Below, piece after piece: positions 1 through 12,974 of a DNA stretch of 64,000 nucleotides. How positions within the stretch are numbered: the first letter of the stretch is position 1; each line of letters starts with the position of its first letter. The position numbers were made by a program, and so were the translations under genes. Origin of the DNA: Pontederia crassipes (Eukaryota; Streptophyta; Magnoliopsida; Commelinales; Pontederiaceae). Location: positions 22,820,157-22,884,156 of the forward strand of contig CM060192.1 in assembly GCA_030549335.1 (NCBI GenBank). Reading direction: 5' to 3'. The notes below the pieces were generated by a model. It did no database searches. It was not told the DNA's origin and saw nothing but the letters and a program-made list of their open reading frames with translations.

Positions 1-929
1 TTTTACTGTCCCACAAGAAGCATTGGTTTCAAAGAATGTTCTCATTGTCCTTGTACCATTGAAGAAATTATATAACATGACTATTTAACTATCTTCTTTA
101 TAGGGTTTGCTGGTAAACGTTCAAGAAAGTCACAATGATATGGGCAATCAACCATGGCAAGATAGATGTACGTTTGATTTAAATGTGCTACCAATTTTTT
201 AAAATATTATGCCGATAGAAAGAGCAATATTTTTACATTTAGAATCGTAACACTCTTTCTTTAAGTGTGGGGACAACTTTAGTCTAGTCGAGACCACCAT
301 GCGGACAACTCAAGGAAGCCAAGTATATTTTTTTTAATACAAACATCGACAATGTTTAAACTCAAGACCCTTGACCTGAAATCATATTAAATTTGGATAT
401 GCTACCAATTCAAGCTTTATATTTACACGTAACAATATAGGCAGAACTCAACAAGTCTGAAAGTTTTTTAAAAAAAACAAGTCTGAAAGTTCACTCATTC
501 TATTGAGGTTCATATGGCATACAATTCATTGGATAAGCAAAGAAAAGAAATAATAGATTGGAAAAATGAGATATGATAGAATAAAAGAGTCAATCTTTCT
601 AGCATAAGTGAAATATAAAGGATCAACCAAACTTGATCAGGATATTAGGATTGTTCCTTTGGTCTTCTAGCAAATCCCAAGACTTTCTTATGCAACGAAA
701 CACATGCAAAAATCTTAAACAAAGCACATCAACTGATCATAACCCCGAAAAAAAAACTGATCATAACCCAGAAGATATTGCAAGGTACATATAGGATGGG
801 CTGAATGTACTGACTCTAAGGATTTGTTTAGTTTAAAGTTCATTAAAGAAAAAGGAAAGATAAAGAAAGGGAAGACAAAGGACAATGGAAAGAAAATTGA
901 AGAGAATGAAGGTGAATAATTATTCTTAT
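1..929. other. AT-rich intergenic spacer, no gene seen
   Basis: No coding region or recognisable element was found. A short local duplication of the word caagtctgaaagtt occurs around 448-492, split by an A/T run. The rest is ordinary AT-rich plant spacer up to the target duplication of the SINE. Confidence 0.6.
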
Positions 930-950
930 TTGATTGACATAATTAAAGAA

Positions 951-1114
951 CTCCGCCTATGTTTATAGCCGGTCCCAAGCCCGGATAAAGGAGGAGGGTT
1001 GTGTTAGGTCCCGACAGCCAGCGTAAAACCCTGTCGAATCTCATGAACATGGATCAACGAATTCGTATGATCCATGTAGCCGACCCCACCTAGTGGGATA
1101 AGGCTTTGTTGTTG
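951..1114 (+). mobile_element. Au-like SINE with 21-bp target duplication
   Basis: About 164 bp, much more GC-rich than its surroundings. It ends in GATAAGGCTTTGTTGTTGTTG-like sequence, and the block reading GTAGCCGACCCCACCTAGTG is the hallmark of the plant Au SINE family. It is flanked by a 21-bp direct repeat (930-950 and 1115-1135) starting TTGATTGACATAATTAAA, as expected for target-primed retrotransposition. The TTG-repeat tail replaces a poly(A) tail, as is usual for Au. SINEs of this class are Pol III transcribed and mobilised in trans by LINE proteins. The intact long duplication suggests a fairly recent insertion. The family assignment is from memory of the consensus. Confidence 0.8.
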
Positions 1115-1135
1115 TTGATTGACATAATTAAAGAA

Positions 1136-2555
1136 AAATAAAGAAAATAGATGTTAAATGATAATGTATTTAGACAATTTATCTTTCATATGCATATTAA
1201 TACTTTTATTATATAAGATTAGAGATGAAAATGTGTTAAATATGTTTTCATCTTTTTTGCCAATCCAATTTGAAGTTGAAAGAAAGTGTTGAAGAGGAAT
1301 ACACTTTCCTCTAATTTAACCAAATAAGGAGAATCAATTCTCCTATTTTCTCTTCTCATCATTTTTCTTTTTTTCACTACCAACCAAGCAAACCCTAATT
1401 AAAGTCGTGAGACAAAATATCATGAAATGTTTCAGGTGGGACAATGTCTTCAAATTTGAGGATGAGTGCTGAGAAAGTCCACTCTCCACCTATCACACAT
1501 GGTAATGCATGAGTATTTATGCCTCAATAACAGAAGAATTATCTGCTTAGGGAATAACATCAATGAATTAATGAAAGAGAAAAACATAACATCAGAACTC
1601 ATTGCTTCTTCACTTGATAAAGCAACAAGATTAGACAAATGTCCCCTTTCAAAAAAAAAAAAAAGATTAGACAAATGTCAAAATCACTCTACTTACGTGG
1701 TAACCCATTCCAGTGCATCATAGGTTAGTTACCCAATACAAGCAACCAAATAGAACCACAGGTCTGTCTTTTCACTTTAGGTCAATAATCAATGATGCAA
1801 AATCATGGAGTGCTTGTTTAGCAATGAGGTATGCCACTATCTTGGCATTCTCATAAGCTTTACCTTTGCTTCCATAACGCATTAACATTCCATATTAACA
1901 AAGTTGACATGAAACGCGAAACCAGGACAATTAAAGTCATTGTTATTTAACCAAATTAATGACAACATGTGCTGAAAACATAGTGTCAGTAACAACACCC
2001 ATTAGACCAAAAAATGAAAAAGCAGTACAAAATACAAACTCAATAGGCAACTGTGCTTGATGATTTCTAAGTTCGAACTTATATTAGCATGGATGATAGC
2101 CCGCAGATGCCAACATTTTATGCAATTAGAATTTGAGGAATACAAGTACCCAATTAATGATCTATGCTAATATCGATACATATATGTCTCCCTGCACGTG
2201 AAAGAGAAACAATTTGTTTAAATTACATTGTGTGCACTATAGCCTGATGTTTAATATAGTTGCAATGATTCAACATTTGATACTTCGTGAAACCTAAAAG
2301 ACATTGTACTAATACAAAATTAAGACCGGGTGGAAATCTAAAAAAGAAAAGTAATAAAATCTTACAAACAAGAGTGATCTAACGTACCAGTTCGAGAGGA
2401 ACGATTCAGTTTACACCAAAAGGTCGTCATAATTTTTCTAAAGACACCGGTAAGTATCAACTAAATTCGCAAGTGTGAACTAGTATAATATAGTAAAACA
2501 AGACAATAAATATCTTGGCATAAAAAAATAACGAATTGGGAGAGAGGGCTTCGTT
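1136..2555. other. Intergenic spacer, no gene recognised
   Basis: Mostly AT-rich. Short open frames around 1450-1720 overlap on both strands and resemble no family known to me. Downstream exons of the S28 gene fragment at 2560-2960 would be expected here on the minus strand, but I could not find any conserved S28 blocks. Confidence 0.5.
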
Positions 2556-2559
2556 TCGA

Positions 2560-2960
2560 ACCATTTACTTATGTCGAACAGGTCGAGGGAGCCGAAGAGA
2601 TGGCCGATCTCCATCGGGAATCCCTGAAGCCGGCGTTGGCCGCGAACCATTATTTGTCGTCGCCGTTTCCAGAGCATAAGAAGGCCAGACTTCCTTGCCA
2701 CGGATGCGACCACTTGCCACCGACGAAGTATCTCTGCTCGAATGCCGGCAGGTCGGCGAAGCTGAAGTGGTCGAGCGTATTCCACAGCCACCGCCTTCGT
2801 GTACCCGTCGGCAATCGGACGGACGCACGAAGCCCTCCAAGCGGCTGAGGACGTCAGCCAGCGGCCGCCCCCACCCCCACCGCCGCCTGGAACAGTGCCG
2901 ATACGACGAAAATTGTGGGTGTTACGAGAATGGAGGCCGTTACCAATAGTAACAGGGTCG
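2560..2960 (-). pseudogene. Serine carboxypeptidase S28 (Pro-X carboxypeptidase-like), first-exon fragment, broken
   Basis: Read on the minus strand, three blocks in the right order match the N-terminal part of plant S28 peptidases (lysosomal Pro-X/prolyl carboxypeptidase family, which release C-terminal residues after proline). They are a hydrophobic leader-like stretch at about 2890-2950 (LLLLVTASILVTPTIFVV), then TLDHFSFADLPAFEQRYFV at about 2715-2780, then WFAANAGF at about 2625-2650 followed by EIGHLFGSLDLFDI at about 2574-2615. In the family these correspond to the leader, the QTLDHF..QRY segment and the GNEGDIEWFAANTGFMWEIA segment. The blocks lie in different frames, with a stop in place of the GDIEW part, so at least two frameshifts and one stop are present. 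No ATG was found in frame before the leader. The catalytic Ser/Asp/His lie further downstream in the family and are absent. This is a decayed or captured fragment; the alternative is a poorly assembled live gene. Confidence 0.55.
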
Positions 2961-3397
2961 AAAATGGGTTTTGCAAGTCTTAAATGTTCCGGCCCATTTT
3001 CTAAAATGAGCCGTCATATTTGAGGCCCACTGGAGAGGTGTGAAAAGTTGCACTTCAAATGCGTCTCGTCGGCAGAGAGGTCGACATCGAAATCTACACA
3101 AACTCCCCGCCTTTTGATTTTTGAACAGCATTTGGACCGGTTTCACTTTCATAGGATTGCCACGGAAGCAAACCAAAGGCACGGCATCGGCATCGGCACG
3201 ACGGCATCGGCATCCGCCGACGATGGCTCATCATGTCGTCGAGGTGTTCGATGTCGGGCGCAAAAGAGGGAGAGCGCAAACACACCGGGGGTCCCTACAG
3301 GCGATTCTGGGGGATTTGGCGATGGCGATGGGTGCAGAGGTGGGGCGGTGATTTGATAGGCCCCGACGCATCTGCGCGTGTGGTAAATTATATGTGT

Positions 3398-3398
<1 letters not shown>
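2961..3398. other. GC-rich stretch upstream of the S28 fragment
   Basis: GC-rich with CpG-containing hexamer-like repeats (ggcatcggcat around 3180-3220). Open frames exist in several phases on both strands, as expected from composition alone, and none resembles a known protein. It may be the old 5' flank of the minus-strand S28 fragment, but no promoter motif could be assigned. Confidence 0.35.

Positions 3399-3437
<39 letters not shown>
3399..3437 (+). repeat. (GA)n microsatellite
   Basis: An uninterrupted GA/CT dinucleotide tract of about 39 bp. On the minus strand it would be a CT tract about 450 bp upstream of the S28 fragment. CT/GA tracts are common in plant promoters and 5' leaders, but no functional link is shown here. 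Confidence 0.95.
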
Positions 3438-3440
<3 letters not shown>

Positions 3441-4906
3441 AAAAAGAATGCATGTAATGTGGCTTCATTCAAATTTTGCAGCGTTTACCCAACCAACGGA
3501 GACAGGCATATCGCATTGCATATTTACATCTATCCATCCATGGGCGTCGGAAAAGGTCTCTTGATGATGATGGCATTTGATGGGATGTTTGATTTGCTTA
3601 GATCGTCCAGAGAAATAAGAAAAGAAAATGGAGCACTTTGTTTATAATATTTCGTTGTCGATACGCAAGACAGACGACTGGAGCTTAATTATGAATAATA
3701 TCTCGTGGTTATCGTTTAATTAACTTTGTTAAGGGAGTGGCTACAAAATATGTGTGGTAATTCTGGTTACTATATTCAATTTTGTTTTGTTCGTATACTG
3801 TCAGGATCTTGACCAAATAAAGTCGCATAATTAAATTTCTGGTGTTTGCAAACTTTATCCATGCTTGCAATGCAAGTCATGTACCAGTGCTTACATAATA
3901 TTGTAGCTATTTGTTCTCGGATGATAAGATTATGTATCTAATCATGTTGTGCTACAAGATACGTGGGAAATATCCAAACTCAAGAAATTAATTTCAAACT
4001 CAAGTGAGAGCTAGGAGAACGATTTGTTTAAATCGCCACTTGACATCACAAACCCTACACGCTTTGCCGACTCTTTTTTTGTTCAGCTTATATTAAATCT
4101 ACTTTTCGATGATTGATGCCTACGTGTAAGTTATTGGGAACAGCAGATTACCTCGTCTCAGGTATGGAAATATTATTAATACATGTCGACGAATAATTAT
4201 TTTGGCTCTTTTCTGTCGGCCATGGTGATTTAACAAAGAGCTAGAGGAATACTTGTACAAACACAGATTGAGATAGGATGATGAAGATTACGTGAGTCGG
4301 CAAGCATGTGTTGCATTCATTCAATTAACGTCCATGTGATTATAATGTCTCAAATTAATCGTTCTTTGGTATTATTAAAATCGGCGCCTTGGCCTTCATA
4401 AATAAATGCCACAAACATCACCTTATATTGCTCTAATTGACAACTCGAAAATCAAAGTGGATCCTCCTTCTTGCTCTCCATTTTTTATGATGTTTAATTT
4501 GAGTTGATGCACCTCAATTGGAAGATCTCGAGGAGAAAACATATCATCTTCGCCTCTTCGGGACTAATTAACAACAAGATTTGTTTTTATATTAAATAGG
4601 AGGTCTCATAATTAGATTTTAAAAAAAAAACAGAATGAAAAATTCCTCTTCAAATTGAAAACCTAAAAAAAAAATCAAAATTTACTATTTATCTTACTTA
4701 ACAAATTTTCTTAGTAATATATCGTCTTAAATGTCCGCAATAATATCGATAACAAATCTCTTCCTCTCTCCTCGAATTTTGGAGTTGCCAGTGATACACT
4801 AGAAATGCTCTAACTACATTACACCTTGGTCACTGGATATGATGGGTTGTCTTTTTCTCCATCTGCTGGTCTCTCTTTAGCGATGTGCAGCTTCAATGTT
4901 ATCAAC
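3438..4906. other. Intergenic spacer, no gene recognised
   Basis: Moderately AT-rich. Short open frames (for example 3459-3647) have no recognisable domain or coding bias. Nothing else was identified. Confidence 0.5.
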
Positions 4907-5696
4907 GGGTGTTCTTAATATCACTCATAACTCTTAATATCATTTCAAATTTCCCATTTTATCCTTTATTTAATTTTAATTTTTCTTCCCTTACCTTCCT
5001 TCAACTTAGTCCCGGTTGCTAGAACTTTTTTCTTAATTAATCTTCTATCATTTTTTTCTCTCTAATCTCTCTTCCGTATGTTAGTACTTTAATTTTTTAT
5101 AATAAAAAATATATTACTAATATTATACAATATGAGATATGAAACGCACATATAAATTTAATTAATATGAAAACTATAATTACATTATATGTATATATAT
5201 TCAAAAGTATATGAAATAAAATGAAAATAAAAAGAGTGAAAATGGAAATAAATTATTATAGAGAAAAGGTGAAAGTTTCATTCTAAAACAATTACATATA
5301 TTGATTATTGGTCAATTTTTCACAATTTTTCATGTTCTAATTTATTTTTTATTTTCAAAATGACTTTATATGTATATTACATTATTCAATGTTTCTTCGA
5401 TCCCATCTTTTACAATATTATTATGTTCAATAAATTAGCTGGGAGTCCACCAAAATAGAAAATAGAGTAATACATAAAAATGATAATATATTAATTAATA
5501 TAAATTGGATGAAAGGTGAAGAGGCAAGAGAATATATTGATAGTATTTAAATAAAAAAGAGGTAAAGATTGGTCAGAGAAGAAAAAGTCATTAAAAATGG
5601 ATGGAATTTTGAAAAGGCAAGAGAGTATGAATGAATGATAAAGTCGGCATTTTGAAGCGGCATTAAGTTTTCTAGGAGTGACATTATGAGCACTCT
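4907..5696. mobile_element. Possible MITE with imperfect terminal inverted repeats
   Basis: The left end reads GGGTGTTCTTAATATCACTC. The inverted right end reads AGAGTGCTCATAATGTCACTC. Allowing for a few substitutions the two agree over about 20 bp and enclose roughly 790 bp of AT-rich, non-coding sequence. I could not find a convincing target duplication, so the superfamily is open. The similarity could be chance in such AT-rich DNA. Confidence 0.35.
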
Positions 5697-8600
5697 AATT
5701 TGATTGGTGGTTCAATCATGTTGATATCAACACTGATTTTGATTTTGAATTAGATAAAAAATGATTTAATAAAAAAATCGACTAGTCGGTTGAAATGGTT
5801 TAATTCAAAATTTGAAAAATTAGAAAAAGAAACAAAAATAGAAAAAGGCAAAAAAAGGAATAAAAGAAAGGAATAAAATGAAAATTAAAGAAGAGAGAAA
5901 AATAATATGTAAAAAATTAAATAGAAATATAAATAAAAAGGTAAGTATTTAAAATTGAATAACATTAATTATGAAAGGGCAAAAAAGAGGAAATAGAAAG
6001 AGAATTGTTAAGAAATAGAAATAAGAATAATTTAAGATAAAATATATAAATATAGCAAATATCATTATTAAATAATAGATTAATAATAACTTATCTATAT
6101 TTATATAAAAGCTAATATTATGCACTATTAAAACTTTTAATAAAAAAAATATATTATATTAATGGTTTGTTATTAATAGGTTATTAGTATAATATTCATA
6201 TATTATATAATATAACATATCTTATATCTTTAGATTTTTATGTATAATAATATTTTAATAAAATTTTAAGGATGAAATAAAAAAAGTTAGCCAACGGGAT
6301 GACACCAAGCATCTAATTTGAAGGCAATTATATTCTTTTGTCCTTGTTTTTTTTGTGAGGTAAAAAGTACGAGCATCATAACATGACGGTATATGTTATT
6401 TTTTTTCATATAAAATAATATATACACAAATTTAATTTAAAATTCGTAGAAAATAAAAATGATCTTATAATAATTTGTTATACAAGAAGATTCGTACTAT
6501 GAGCATAATTTGAGTAGAAGTGGATTTTTTTTGTTTAGCTGGAGTATGTTTTTGAAAAAAAAATCTTTCCTAAAATATTTATTTCAGATTAAATAAATAA
6601 TATTTCTTTTCTAAAAAGTAATGTACAAGAATAGCAAAATAAATTATTTTTAATTTTTAAAACATAAATATATTATTTTCTTAATTTGAAAAGAATTCAA
6701 ATAATAAACTCAGTCAAGTCCAAATAATTTAAATAAGTAATTTAATTTGAGTCAAATTTTTATAAGCAATGTATATATGTGTATATATATATATATATAT
6801 ATAAAATTAAAATTTTCAGAAAAAAATATTATAAGTTTTTATTAAGATAAAAAATAAAAGAAGATTAAATTTATGAACATATTAGAAGGAATTTTTTTTG
6901 GTTGACTAAAATATTTATTTCTGAATTAAATAAATAATATTTATTTAAAAAATTATGTACAAATATAATAAAATAAATAACATTTAATTTTATAAGATAA
7001 ATGCATTATTTTTAAAATTTAAAAAATTAAAGTGATGAATTCAATTGAGTTTAAAAGATTAAAATAAAAAAAATTCAATTTGAGTCCAATTAAGATTATT
7101 TGTTTTATTGTTTTCTTTCTAAAAGATAATGAACAAATATAATAAAATCAATAATGCTTATTTAAATAATATTTTTATATAAGTTAATAAAAATAAATGA
7201 AGATTAAATTTATGAGTATAATTTCACTATAAGTAGATTTTTTGCGTGACTTAAATATTTATTTATAGATATATATTTTTTCTGATAAAATAAATGATAT
7301 TTATTTTTCATAAACTAATGTACAAATATAATAAAATAATAATATTTATTTTAAAATCATAAATGGATTACTTTTTAATTTAAAAAAAATAAAACAATCA
7401 ATTCGATTAAATGCAAATTACTTAAAACAAGGAATTTAATTCGAAACCAATTAAAGTTAACTTTTTCTTATATGAGCAAGCATAATAAAACTAATAATAT
7501 TTCCTTTAAATGATATTTTCTTTTAAAACACTTAAAAAAATAAATATATATAATTTAAAGCATAATTTGATTATTATAAGCAGATTTTTTACTTGATTTA
7601 TGAAATATTTATTTTCAGATTAAATAAATAATATTTATTTTCTAAAAGGTAATGCACAATTATATTTAATAAGTATTATTTAATTTTAAAAACAATAATA
7701 TTTCTTTCAATAATATTTTTTGAAATGTGTTGTTTTCAAAATTTAAAAAATTAAAACAAAAATTAAATTGGAGTCAAATTAGGATTAATCTTTCATTTTC
7801 TATCGATTTGAATGTGATAAAAAAAACCATATTCCGTTTCTAAAACAAAAAAATATAATAAAGTAAATAATATTTCCTTAAATAATATTTTATTTCTTAA
7901 ATATAATGTATTATTTTAGAAATTAAGAAGTAATTTAAAACAAAATTTCAATTTGTGTCAAATTATGATTAATATTTCATTTTCTATCAAATTGAATGTG
8001 ATTAATATAAACAATATCCCGTTTCTGAAAGTCAACGTAAAATTTTAATAAAATAAATAATATTTTCCTTAAATAATATTTTATTTCTAATAGATAATGT
8101 TTTATTTTATAAATTAAAAATTAATTGAAAATTAAAATTCAATAATATGGGCTATTTAAAAATAATGTAATATTAATTGTAAATATAATATAACATACAA
8201 TATTTTCTTTTTAAAATGATAAAATTAAAAATTTCTTTTTAAAAAGATGTTATATTTTTAGAATTAAAACAGTAATTCAATTTGTGTCCAAATAATGTAA
8301 AATAAATCAATAATATTTCATTTTAAAGAAGATAATGTTCATTTTTAAATTAAAAAATAAATGTATTAAAATAAATATACTTTGATTTCTAAAATATAAT
8401 GTACAAGTAAATAATATTTTGTTTCTAAAAAAAATCCTTCCTTTTGTAAAGATGATGTGTTATTTTTAGAATTAATTTAAAATAAAAATTTAAATTGAGT
8501 CAATTAAAATTAGTCATTCCTTTATATCAAATTGTGTATAACTAAAATAAATAATCTTTGTTTGTAAAAGGTAATTACATGGATAATAAAATAAATAATA

Positions 8601-10050
8601 TACCATTTCTAAAAATAATGTATAATTAATGGAAAGTAATAAAACAAAGAATTTTAAATTTTAAAAGAAAAAATTATATTTCATTTAAAAATAATTTTTT
8701 GGAAAAAAATAATTGAAAACAATGAATTGAATTTGAGTCCGAATAATTTAAAATAATGAATCCAATAAAATCATTGATATTTTCATTTTAAAAAGATAAA
8801 TTTATTATTTTTGAGAATTTAAAAACTATTTTTTCATGTTAGTATTATTAAAATAATGGATTAATATATCTGCAGAAGGATAGTGAGCACATCTCAATCG
8901 TTAATATATTGATCAGTGTATTTGATCCCAAGTAATTAAATTTGATCATTTATTTGAATGGTTGAGAAGTTGATCAAGAGGAAAAGGTGGTCTAAACCTA
9001 TATTAATCTTTCAAAAAAAATAATCTTTCTTTTTTAAAATAATGTACTATAACAATAGAAAACTAATATTTTCTTTCTAAAAGACAATAGACAAAAATAA
9101 CAAGATAAATAATATATATCTTTTTTAGAAGGGAAAAATAAATTATATTTCCTTTTTCATGGATAATTTATTATTTTTTAATAAAAAAGATTTTAAATAA
9201 TGAATTTAATTTTGAGCCCAATTAATAATACTTTTTTTCCTTTCTAAAATATAATGTATAAGTATAATAAAATTATTAATATTTCTGTTCTCAAAGATAA
9301 TATATTATTTTCAAAACTAAAAAATAATTTTTAAAAAAAAGATTCGATTTGAGACCAATTAACATTAATCTTTCATTTATAAAATATAACACACAAGTAG
9401 AACAAAATAAACAATATTTTATTTCTAGACAATAATTTGAGTATTTATGGAATTAAAAATAAATAATTAAATTTGAGTATGATTAAAATAAATATTGTTT
9501 TTCTTTCTAAACAATAATTTACAAGTATAACAAAACAAATAATATTTTATAAATAGATAAGCTTAATAAAACGAATAAAATTTCAGTTTTCAACTATAGT
9601 GTATTATTTTCAGAATAAAAAAACATTAAAAAGATAAATTCAATTTCAGTCAAATTAACATATTTTTTCTTTCTAAAAGATAATGCACAAGTATACTAAA
9701 ATAAATAATATTTTCTTTTAGAAGATAATATATTATTTTCAGAATTTAAAATTAATTAAAAAATGAATTCATTTTCAATCCAATTAAGTTAAATAACTGT
9801 TAAATAATATTTTCTATTTCAAAGATAATGTCTAAATTTTAATATAAAAAATAATTTAAAACAACGATTCAAGTCCAATTAAAAATAATCTTTCCTTGCT
9901 AAAAAATAATGAACAAGTATAATATAATATATAATATTTAGTTTTTTAATATATATATATATATATTTAAAAATAATTAAAATAATTTAAACAATGGATT
10001 CAATTTGAGCTAATTAATATGAATAATTATTTTTCTTTTTAAAAGCAAAA
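5697..10050. repeat. AT-rich degenerate repeat array
   Basis: Extremely AT-rich and free of genes. From about 6500 to 10050 two words recur in the same order: a variant of ttcaatttgagtccaatta, then a variant of ttctaaaagataatgtac followed by aataaaataaataatattt. I count about fifteen occurrences of the first word (near 6740, 7080, 7440, 7760, 7950, 8280, 8490, 8730, 9205, 9350, 9470, 9640, 9770, 9870 and 10005), spaced irregularly by roughly 100-460 bp. This looks like an old tandem or amplified repeat that has diverged and lost a strict period. It also contains a (TA)n run at about 6780-6802. Confidence 0.6.
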
Positions 10051-11884
10051 GTATATTCCACGTACCATGTTCATAATTTAACATTTATATTTTTTTTAAA
10101 AAAAACCAATATTTCATTATTTTAGACATTGATTTTGAACAAAAAATATGTATTAAATATTTGCTTTTTATATAGGTAGTTTGATATAATTTACACATAT
10201 TAAATGGTTAAATTTACCATGTCGATAATATCGTATTTCAAAATAAATAAATCATTTTATCATTCTTATTTATTAGAAAATTAATTTTGATAACTTAAAA
10301 ATTATAATTATATATTCATTAATTTTTTTTGGAGACCGTGAGGGTCTTAGCACTAACATTATTTAATATTATATTCATTTCCGATAGCTTATTTAATGTT
10401 GTAATACATTAAATATGTATTATTTTATTTAAATATATAATGTATAAAATATTTTTATAATAAAATGATAACTTTAAATTAATTATAATTAATCATTTAA
10501 ATTTAACTAAATATTTTTTATGTAAAAAACTAAATTAAATTGGAGCAATTGAATATTCCGATTTAATTGTTCATTATTAAATCCGTATAAATTAAATTCG
10601 GCTTTGTTCACTATTACTATCTTCTGGAGCAAACGCTGAATTTAAAAAAAAAAACAAAAAAAAAAGTTAAAATGAAGACGTGGGATACCGTAGCCTATTT
10701 CTCACCTCAGAAGAAGAATTTAATTTATTATCAACCATATAAAGGCGACATAATGAATCATAAAATATGATTACAATGCCATCAATTTATCCCATAAAAT
10801 TTAATGGCAGTGCAATCTACTATGCTTTTGAGCAAAATGTTTTGCTTAATTAAATACATTGACGGTTGTAGGTAATAAAAATAACTGTTTTCTTTTTTTT
10901 TTCCAATAGCAATATTAGCATATCATGAGAATCAAGTGCATATGACGGCAAATCATTGATGGATGCATGGGGCACTACCCGGGTGCCTTGTCACGTTCTA
11001 TTTCTAATAAATAAGGGGGAAAAAACAAATGACCGCAGAAAGGAATAAGCAAAATTAATTAAATATATTGATGACCTTTTCTTAGAGTGACCTCCACTAG
11101 GCATTAGCACTTAATTATAACCTTTTTAAAATCCCCCCTTTTGTTTTGATCCAAATATTAAATTAAACTCATCTAACTTTATTTTATTTCATTTCGTAGA
11201 ACAGTTACTTTTTCGTCTAATCATGACGTGGGATTGTGTCGAAGTCAATGGATATCTCATTCTACCTAAACAAAGATTGTGGCAATCGTGTCATGCTAAT
11301 TACTAAAACTTATTATATTTCAAGGGCATGATTAGGTCCATTAATTAGGTCAAGTCTGGCTCTCTCTATTCCAAATACAAATCCGACGTCTTCACACACA
11401 TACATAATGTATAGGAAAAAAATATTCTTTCTTGTTGGCTTTTTCTATCGGATAATTTTAATTGGATTTGTAAACTTTCTTTTTTATCCTCTTAACACGA
11501 TTTTCTACCAAAAGGTTCCACAAATTTAAATTTCTTCCCAAATAATATGAATTGTTTTGGTTACGTCTCGAATATAATCAAACTTTACTTTTCTGCACAA
11601 TAAACTATAAATTAACTAAATAAAATATTTTCATCAATCAAGGTATAATAATACAACATGCGAAAGAAGATTACAAACAAATAACTAAACAAGTGTGAAC
11701 ATCATAAAATTTGCGGAAGCTTAAGGAAGAAATACAAAATCATTCTCCAATCTTGATATTTATTATTATGATTTTTAAGATGAAAAGTCAGAATATCAGA
11801 TAGAAAACCAGAAGTGCAAATGAAGGATCACAAATTCTTACTTTCTTAAAAAAAGAACTATATATCTTAGATGGTAAAAACAAT
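10051..11884. other. Intergenic spacer, no gene recognised
   Basis: AT-rich at first, closer to normal plant spacer composition from about 10.6 kb. No coding region, RNA gene or repeat could be supported. Confidence 0.5.
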
Positions 11885-12974
11885 CAAGTACAAGAAAATG
11901 TGAAATTTTCGATGACATATTTTAAACGGTCAGAAATCTTTCATAATTTAAGAAGGATTTTGGATATAGAATTTCTCGCAACTAGAGATGATAATATTGT
12001 CTCTCAGAAATTATTTATTGGCGGCTCATTCTTCTTTGAAAATTTCGACAGGTGGCTTTCCATTGGAAAATCTGAATTTGATTCCTGCCATCAAAATTTG
12101 AATTTATTATAATATTATTATATTATTATATAATAAAATAGTTGTGGTCCTATTAATATTATAATATTAAAGTCTCCGATGGTTGGAGCCATCACAACTT
12201 TCGACAGATGACTGTTCATCAGAAATTCCGTCGGATCATCATAATTTGAATTTACAAAAGACGGCTCCTCCCCCATCTTTTTTGCCCATCTTCCTCCTCA
12301 TCCAACTCTTTAGGTAAAGTCCACGTCGATGCCTCCTCCATCCTACCCCCTCTCATGGACCTTTCGCACGTAAGCAAAGTCAGCTTCAACATCAATGCCA
12401 TAAAACTACTTGTACCATGGTCGAGACGGGGGATGCGGTGACGCACTACAAGTTGGAGTAGCATTTGAACCCATCACAAGACACCAACATGAGCACGGAC
12501 CACAATGCCATGAATGATTGGATCACCGTGAAGGCCTTGATTCGAACAATCATGGCCGGAGCTGGTTACGAACACCCAAATTTATTTATTTTTGTAAATA
12601 AAACTTATCGATGGGTGTGGCACCTTTCGGAAGTTCTAACAATGGCCTACTATAAATGGCTCTGAAGGGTGGAACATACGTTGAAAGTTCCAATGGGCGA
12701 CACCCATAGGAATTTGTGACGAATACATATTCGTCAAAAGTTTTGACGATTGCAGCCTTTCGGAAGTTTCGAAGGTTGTCGTTCGTCGGAACTTTTGAAG
12801 GCCACTTTCACGACATATTCAACCATAAGAGTTTGCGAGGGGATTTTGTTGCACATCGAAATGCTTTGCGGCGAGCGTTTTTTGAACAATGCTCTCCCAT
12901 TAGGAAATATGTCAAAAATTTAATTTTTCGACAGATTTTGTGGGGATTCCGACGGATTTAGCATTATTGTAGTG
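11885..12974. mobile_element. Non-autonomous CACTA-like element, 1.09 kb
   Basis: The right end reads GCATTATTGTAGTG, the inverted form of CACTACAATAATGC. The left end reads CAAGTACAAGAAAATG, a decayed CACTACAAGAAA-type terminus. A 3-bp direct repeat AAT (11882-11884 and 12975-12977) flanks it, the size expected for the superfamily. Subterminal words of the form TTCCGTCGGA, TTCGACAG and CGACGGATTT recur near both ends in both orientations, typical of CACTA subterminal repeats. The GC-rich centre (about 12250-12660) does not look like transposase and may be a captured host fragment. Mobility would depend on a transposase supplied elsewhere. Confidence 0.6.

Noticed and set aside
1450-1723. Overlapping open frames on both strands as candidate genes
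   Set aside because: No domain, no coding bias, and the two frames overlap antisense; chance frames in AT-rich DNA.
3048-3472. Several overlapping open frames around the (GA)n tract
   Set aside because: Open frames are expected from GC-rich and dinucleotide-repeat sequence; none resembles a protein and they overlap in up to four frames.
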